DNA from: Drosophila miranda
Lineage: Eukaryota > Arthropoda > Insecta > Diptera > Drosophilidae
Length of the DNA stretch: 64,000 nt
NCBI RefSeq assembly: GCF_003369915.1
Contig: NC_046674.1
Coordinates: 3,100,001 to 3,164,000, forward strand
Reading direction: 5' to 3'
The notes under the pieces are model-generated. The model ran no database searches. It was not told the DNA's origin and saw only the letters and a program-made list of their open reading frames with translations. Of this stretch, positions 58,983 to 64,000 are shown piece by piece (the first letter of the stretch is position 1; every line of letters starts with the position of its first letter). The translations under genes and the position numbers were made by a program.

Positions 58983-61487
58983 ATGGATATGGCCAGGACA
59001 TATTCGATACACACCTTGTGTCGCATTTGCCTGAACCACTTGCAAAACGATGCCGCATACGATTTGTATCTGGTGCCAGGCCTGTCGAAAAAACTGTGTC
59101 TGTGTACGTCCCTCTCCGTCGAGCAGAACGATGGTTTTCCCAAGAATCTGTGCAGCAATTGCTACACCAGGCTGAACGACCTGCACGAGTTCCAGAAACT
59201 GTGCGTCGACTCGGTGCAGAAGTTCCAGGACCTTGTCGCCAGCAACGTTTTCACCTGCCAGACGAACTTCGATGTCTTGGATCCCAGTTCGACGGCCCAC
59301 GATCTGCCTGGAGAGGATGAGGATCACATCAACTTTGATCCCCTGTTAAACCACAAAATGGAGCTGATTGAGAACGAGGAAGATGTGTTCAAGATGCTGG
59401 AGCATGTGGACAAGGAGGCCGAGGAGTGTGAGAACGAGAGCGTCAAGCAGGATAAGGTGAAGGCTTCGCCCAGCAACGTACTGAAAATTTTCGACGACGA
59501 CTCTTCTATTGAGAGCGGCAATGACAACGACAGAGATCTGGACTTTGAGCCCAACAGCAGCGACGACGACATTCCTTTGGCCCAACGCATGAGGGGATCC
59601 ACCCAGTCCCAGTCCACCCGTACACCAGCCAAGTCGAAGCCCAAGCCCAAGAAGAAGAAGGTGGAGGAATACGACGACTTCAGCAGCTCCACCTCCGACT
59701 CTGACGACGACGATGACAACGATGGCTCGAACAGGGAGAAGCCCAAACGCAAGAGGATTCCAGCCGATGAGCGGCACCTCCATCGCATCATCGACTGCCA
59801 CATTTGTCATCAGAAGTTCAAGAAGGCCATCCGCTACGAGGAGCACATGAAGTACCACAACGATCTGCTCCCCTTCCAGTGCAAAGTGGAGACCTGCCGG
59901 AAAGGATTCACCACAGCGAATGGCCTGCGCATCCATGTGGACCATGCCCACACCGAACTGTCCGAGGTGCACCACTGTCCCGCGGAGGGATGCGAGAAGA
60001 CGTTCCCCCGTATCAGGCTGCTCACGTTCCACATGAAGAAGGTGCACAACATAACCAAGGCAGCCGCACCGCTGCGCGACTTCCCCTGCCCGGAGTGCGA
60101 TACCGTCTTTCGCTGCCCCACGGCCCTCAAGAAGCACATGTACAAGCACACGGGCGAAGAGTTGCCCTACCCTTGCAACATCTGCGGCAAGCGGTTCGTG
60201 ATCAACAGCGCCCTCAGGGATCACTTGATGCGACATGCGGGCATCAAGAACCACGTCTGTCCCTACTGCGGCGTGGGCAAGACCACGCGCCAGGAGTGGA
60301 ACGCCCACATTCTCACCCACACCAAGGAGAAGAAGTTCAAGTGCCGGCAGTGCGACCACGCCTCGCACAACAAGCAGGCCCTGTCGAACCACATCAAGGT
60401 GGTGCACGAGAAGCGGAAGGATTTCGCCTGCCAGTACTGTGGCAAGACGTTCGGCAAGTCTCATGCCTGCAAGGTGCATGAGCGGAGCCACACTGGAGAA
60501 AAGTGCTGCGAGTGCAAGATCTGTGGCAAGATCTTCCTCTGCGAGAAGAGCCTCACGAAGCATCTGAAGACGCACGAGAAGCGGGATTTGCCACCGTCAG
60601 AGCCGCAACGGCAACAACAGCTTAACATTCCCATTCCGATACCAGGCCAAATGCAAGGCGATGGCCTGGGGAATCCCAACACCAATACCAACATCAACCC
60701 CAATCCAAACGACGACATGCTCAAGGCTTGCGCTAGCAGTGGCGGGCCCGCTGCACCGTTGGCCAAACAGAAGAACTCCAGACGCGTCCAACGGGTGGAC
60801 ATTTCGCAGCTGGCGGGCACTGCTGTCAATCCCATACCTTCTGTGTCGGTGCCCTCGTGGTCACCCCAGGTGAACTTCACCAAGAAGGAGGGCCAGCATA
60901 TCTGTCCCGGCTGTGGACGAGGCTTCAACAACATTGGCAACATGAAGCTCCACTACAAGATCATCCACGAGAAGGTGAAGGACTTTGCCTGTCGCTTCTG
61001 CCCCAAGCGCTTCTCCAAGGCACAGATCCTGCGGCACCACGAGTGGATCCACACGGGAGAGAAGCCCTTCGAGTGCAAGATCTGCAACAAGCATTTCCGC
61101 CAGGAGACGGCCCTCAAGAAGCACATCAAGACGCACGAGAAGCCCGGCCGCCGACATGTGCCGGAGAGGAGTGCTCCGACTGTACCCACCTTCATGAAAC
61201 TGGATCCTGAGGCCGAGCCGAGGAACTACGATCTGTATCAGGATCCAGCTGCCGAGAGGGCGGCGGCAACCGCTGAGCTGCTCGCCCACCAGATGGAGGA
61301 GAACGAGGCCAAGCGGAAGGCGGACATCGAGCGCCAGAAGATCGCTGCGGCTGCCTGCGAGCAGCTTACGAAGCTGCAGAAGCAGCAGGAGATTATGAAG
61401 GCCACCACATCCTACGACGGCTACTATCAGCAGAAGGCCGAGGCCGATGGCACCAGTCTGGATTCCCTAAAGATCGATCATGTGTAG
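58983..61487 (+). CDS. zf-AD / C2H2 zinc-finger protein, paralogue
   Basis: A single uninterrupted frame of 834 aa from ATG 58983 (MDMARTYSIHTLCRICLNHL) to TAG 61485-61487. A longer frame begins at a TTG upstream, but the ATG has a better context (ACAACATGG) and aligns with the paralogue's MDM. It has a ZAD domain (~12-85), a long acidic Ser/Asp-rich linker with a KPKPKKKK basic patch, nine C2H2 fingers (~271-535), an Asn/Pro-rich spacer, the shared RVDISQLAGTAVNPIPS segment, then three more fingers to ~716 and a charged coiled C-terminus. The fingers align one-to-one with those of the divergent neighbour, but there is no intron. Likely a nuclear transcription regulator. Confidence 0.93.
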   Translation: MDMARTYSIHTLCRICLNHLQNDAAYDLYLVPGLSKKLCLCTSLSVEQNDGFPKNLCSNCYTRLNDLHEFQKLCVDSVQKFQDLVASNVFTCQTNFDVLDPSSTAHDLPGEDEDHINFDPLLNHKMELIENEEDVFKMLEHVDKEAEECENESVKQDKVKASPSNVLKIFDDDSSIESGNDNDRDLDFEPNSSDDDIPLAQRMRGSTQSQSTRTPAKSKPKPKKKKVEEYDDFSSSTSDSDDDDDNDGSNREKPKRKRIPADERHLHRIIDCHICHQKFKKAIRYEEHMKYHNDLLPFQCKVETCRKGFTTANGLRIHVDHAHTELSEVHHCPAEGCEKTFPRIRLLTFHMKKVHNITKAAAPLRDFPCPECDTVFRCPTALKKHMYKHTGEELPYPCNICGKRFVINSALRDHLMRHAGIKNHVCPYCGVGKTTRQEWNAHILTHTKEKKFKCRQCDHASHNKQALSNHIKVVHEKRKDFACQYCGKTFGKSHACKVHERSHTGEKCCECKICGKIFLCEKSLTKHLKTHEKRDLPPSEPQRQQQLNIPIPIPGQMQGDGLGNPNTNTNINPNPNDDMLKACASSGGPAAPLAKQKNSRRVQRVDISQLAGTAVNPIPSVSVPSWSPQVNFTKKEGQHICPGCGRGFNNIGNMKLHYKIIHEKVKDFACRFCPKRFSKAQILRHHEWIHTGEKPFECKICNKHFRQETALKKHIKTHEKPGRRHVPERSAPTVPTFMKLDPEAEPRNYDLYQDPAAERAAATAELLAHQMEENEAKRKADIERQKIAAAACEQLTKLQKQQEIMKATTSYDGYYQQKAEADGTSLDSLKIDHV

Positions 61488-63600
61488 AGTGTCGGATGGA
61501 TTCGTAATATATCGTAAGATTTATATTGTATTAACTTTTACAGCGCAAATTGTCCCGGAACATTTGTCTTCTGCCTCGAATTGCTCTCTCTAGTTGAAAC
61601 GGAATAGAAAACTTCATTTATTCGAGTACATTTATACAAAATTACGCGATTTTTTTACATACATGCAGTTGTGTATCTCTGTGTTTTTTTTTTATCATGT
61701 ACTACATAAACAACAACAACAATCTCCTGTGCTTACTTAGAGTAAATGGATTAAATATTACCTACATTACATACAAACATGCCTATGCTTTGCTCCCCTT
61801 ACATATTTCATGCACCATACACACGCTGTACAGTGGGATACATACACATCCATCTGGTGTGGGGTTCGTGTTTCAGTGGATTGGCACACGTACAGTCGCA
61901 CGGTCTAATACGCCCATCGTACCCTCTCTGCATGTGTGTATGTGAAAGCAAAACATCTTCGTTGCAGATCGATCGTCTTTATCAATACTATATCGAAACG
62001 AAGCATAAAATACCCTTGAAAAATGACAATGGGGCATGTGTGCTGCTGTTGCAAACAACTGGGCGTAATCATAATACCCCCCTTAAAAAAGGTATAACAA
62101 AAACATCCATCCCTATGCATGTGTGCGAGTAATTTCGAACGAGTACTCGTTAGTAACGAGCACTGCTAACGTTTCGTTCATGATGATTGAACGAACTTAA
62201 CCAACGTAACCCCCCTCTATTTAAACAGGTGAACCACCTTGTAAATTATTATTGTAGATTCACCCTATCCTCCCCCTTCACTAATAAGATTTCCTTCACC
62301 TGAGCTGGAATAAGATTCTATAAGTTTCATAATATTCGTCTGTGTTTTAAATACCCACTGGTCTACAGTGGGTTAATCGTTTGCTGTCCATGATAGGAAG
62401 TCATATTCCTTTATTTTGTTATTCCATTTAATATTACTAACTAGATAGGAGCCTTAGCACTGAAAACATAATTTTACCCGTTTAATCAATACATTTTCTT
62501 CTAGATTGGCTTATTTTAAGGACTCTTTATTAAGTTGTTTATCAAATATGCTGTAAGCCTAGTTTGATGTTGTACACAGATTCGCTCTTCTGTTGTTTGG
62601 TAGCGACATTATTGTGTACCCTTCATCACCACCCTTTTATTAACGATCGGACTACGTTATTTATTGACCATGCTGACGTATTTTATGTTTTTTTTTTGCT
62701 GATAAAATGAATAATTAAGCTGTACTTCAAGAAACCAATCAAATTGATTAAAATAAGAAATAAAAGAGACAGAAAATTGCGAACAACTTCAGAACAAATT
62801 CAGTGGATTTGATTCGTATCTGCATTATTTTATATATAACGATAAAGTGGACAGAAACAAACAGAAAGAAAGCAAACAAGCGATTAGGAGAATTTCGCGA
62901 CTACGACATAGTGCAATTATTAAAGGAAGTCAAGCAGAGGGAATTTTTATGTAATTTAGGGGACAAAAAACTTATTGATTGCATTTCTGTTCCTCAATAA
63001 CGGATTTATCCACAGCCCCCACAAATAATACATTCTTGCTTGCTTCCATAATTTCATTCATAATACATAGTTTGAATTGTTAACTGATTTTATTTGTAAA
63101 CAAACACATAACAGTGTAACCGTAGGGCAGGTAAGCCTGGTCACACTCGACCGCTAGCAAAATATATGGCACGTTTGCCAGCAAATTAAAAAAGGTGTAT
63201 ACGTCAAAATTAAATTGTTTAAACGTGCATTCAATGAGTGCCAAGGTTATGAATGCAATCAAGTGGAATAAATGATGCAGTGATTCGGTTTGACGATTTA
63301 AGAAATCTATGAATGAAAGACTATACTCTATTTATGTATCTGAGAATATTTTTAATATATTTTTGAGTATTTTCTAATATTTTTTTGTATTTTCCAGTAC
63401 TTTTAAATGCTTCAAATGGATAATGTTATACTTTTTGTATTATTTTTGAGCATGTTTAATATTTTCTAGTACTTTCAGTATATTTACTCATTTCCCCTCT
63501 AGAGGTCGCTGTTGATAATTTCATAAATATGTAGCAAATGTGTAGCGTGCTAACTACACCGCATGTACAAAATGTGAAAATTTCCCTTTTTGTTTAAACT
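61488..63600. other. Spacer right of the zinc-finger pair
   Basis: AT-rich with poly-T tracts. It contains a Motif-1 core GGTCACACT at 63139-63147 and an open frame with MADF-like residues at 62803-63000 (listed separately). Two imperfect AT-rich segments of the AATATTTTTxAGTATTTT type occupy about 63340-63490. No complete gene is supported. Confidence 0.5.
62803..63000 (+). pseudogene. Possible MADF-like exon or remnant
   Basis: A 65-codon frame without an ATG ends in TAA. Its second half (DYDIVQLLKEVKQREFLCNL then GDKKLID) resembles the start of a MADF domain, where an Ile/Leu-rich helix leads to a hydrophobic-Cys/Tyr-Asn segment and a charged turn. The rest of the domain is missing downstream. 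It may be a decayed copy, an exon of an unseen gene, or chance. Confidence 0.25.
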
Positions 63601-63845
63601 TTATTTTATAAGTAATTCAATAAAGATAACTTCTTACAATAAACTATTCTTGTATACAATTAATTAGATTATTAGATACAATTTTATTTTCAGTGCCGAG
63701 GGTCCTAGTTAGCTGGCAATTTTCAACCGAATATCAAAATCGAAAAATATGATGGTATATGAAATACAAATAATTCATCAGTATACTTTCGGTATATTTG
63801 TAAAATAAGACGGCATATTTCTGAGAGTCAGACCGTATACTTTAT
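63601..63845 (+). repeat. Dispersed copy of the 228-bp repeat plus tail
   Basis: Matches unit 3 and tail of the 54.4-55.1 kb array: CAATAAA at 63618 to ATATCAAAA at about 63733 is 115 bp (113 bp in unit 3), then CATCAGTATAC, CGGTATATTT, AAATAAGACGGCATATTT and CTGAGAGTCAG. It ends directly in the promoter of the 63909 gene. Confidence 0.8.
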
Positions 63846-63888
63846 TAATAAATCTTCGGCCCCACTGGATTTCGTTTGTCAGTTTTGT

Positions 63889-63894
63889 TGTCAA
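63889..63894 (+). promoter_or_regulatory. Initiator of the terminal gene
   Basis: TCAGTT matches the insect initiator and lies 18 nt before ATG 63909; AT-rich TTTATTAATAAA about 30 bp upstream may act as a TATA element. Confidence 0.45.
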
Positions 63895-63908
63895 AATAAA
63901 ATTGTAAG

Positions 63909-64000
63909 ATGCTGCCAACATTTTGCAAATTCCTGGCCATTTTCTGCATATTTGCTAAACAAACATATGCGACGACCAACCTGAGTCCAGGGGCCGTTGG
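63909..64000 (+). CDS. Secreted protein, 5' end only
   Basis: ATG at 63909 opens a frame running off the window after about 30 codons: MLPTFCKFLAIFCIFAKQTY, then ATTNLSPGAVG. The hydrophobic N-terminus with a small-residue site reads as a signal peptide. Nothing more can be said about its family. A repeat copy lies immediately upstream. Confidence 0.5.
   Translation, partial: MLPTFCKFLAIFCIFAKQTYATTNLSPGAV

Overview
The window looks like insect nuclear DNA, most likely a Drosophila of the obscura group. Several spliced products match well-known Drosophila melanogaster proteins from cytological region 65A almost residue by residue: Best2, Mdr65, CG10226, LanA, Transportin and Sf3b6. Introns are short (50-120 bp) with GT-AG ends, coding sequence is GC-rich at third positions, and short tandem repeats such as CAGATA/TATCTG are scattered through introns and spacers. 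The species cannot be fixed from the sequence alone. The gene content corresponds to Muller element D.

Layout, left to right. (1) 1-6.3 kb: the 3' part of a bestrophin gene (Best2, plus strand; its 5' exons lie outside the window), with a minisatellite that has duplicated a splice acceptor. (2) 8.1-8.8 kb: a small two-exon gene for an unrecognised basic protein. (3) 9.7-22.4 kb: two tandem full-length ABCB (P-glycoprotein) transporters, Mdr65 and CG10226. They share intron positions, a 67-bp stretch of identical coding DNA, and a ~420-bp inverted repeat with one arm in an intron of each gene. (4) 22.7 kb: a DINE-1/INE-1 (Helitron-like) fragment. (5) 23.4-25.8 kb: three small secreted-protein genes in a row, each with a phase-1 intron just after or within the signal-peptide region and a TATA-type promoter. 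(6) 25.8-30.9 kb: spacer with diverged local duplications and a possible small gene. (7) 31.0-44.6 kb: LanA, the Drosophila alpha-3/5-type laminin chain, complete in 13 coding exons (3,708 aa predicted). (8) 48.8-52.7 kb, minus strand: Transportin (karyopherin beta-2), 9 exons, 896 aa, tail-to-tail with LanA. (9) 53.5-55.2 kb: a diverged three-unit repeat array with a dispersed relative at 63.6 kb. (10) 55.3-55.8 kb: Sf3b6, 121 aa. (11) 56.3-61.5 kb: two divergently transcribed paralogous zf-AD/C2H2 zinc-finger genes sharing a 502-bp promoter interval. (12) 63.9 kb: the first codons of a further secreted protein, cut by the window end.

The genes do not form one pathway. They are ordinary syntenic neighbours: ion channel, xenobiotic efflux, basement membrane, nuclear import, splicing, transcription. 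I saw no genome-defence or otherwise clearly new system. The most interesting signals are structural: duplicated splice site, intronic inverted repeat between tandem paralogues, likely gene conversion, repeat arrays near promoters, and a conserved unnamed motif shared by the two zinc-finger proteins. All exon boundaries were placed by hand from reading frame, GT-AG sites and remembered family sequences; no alignment was run.
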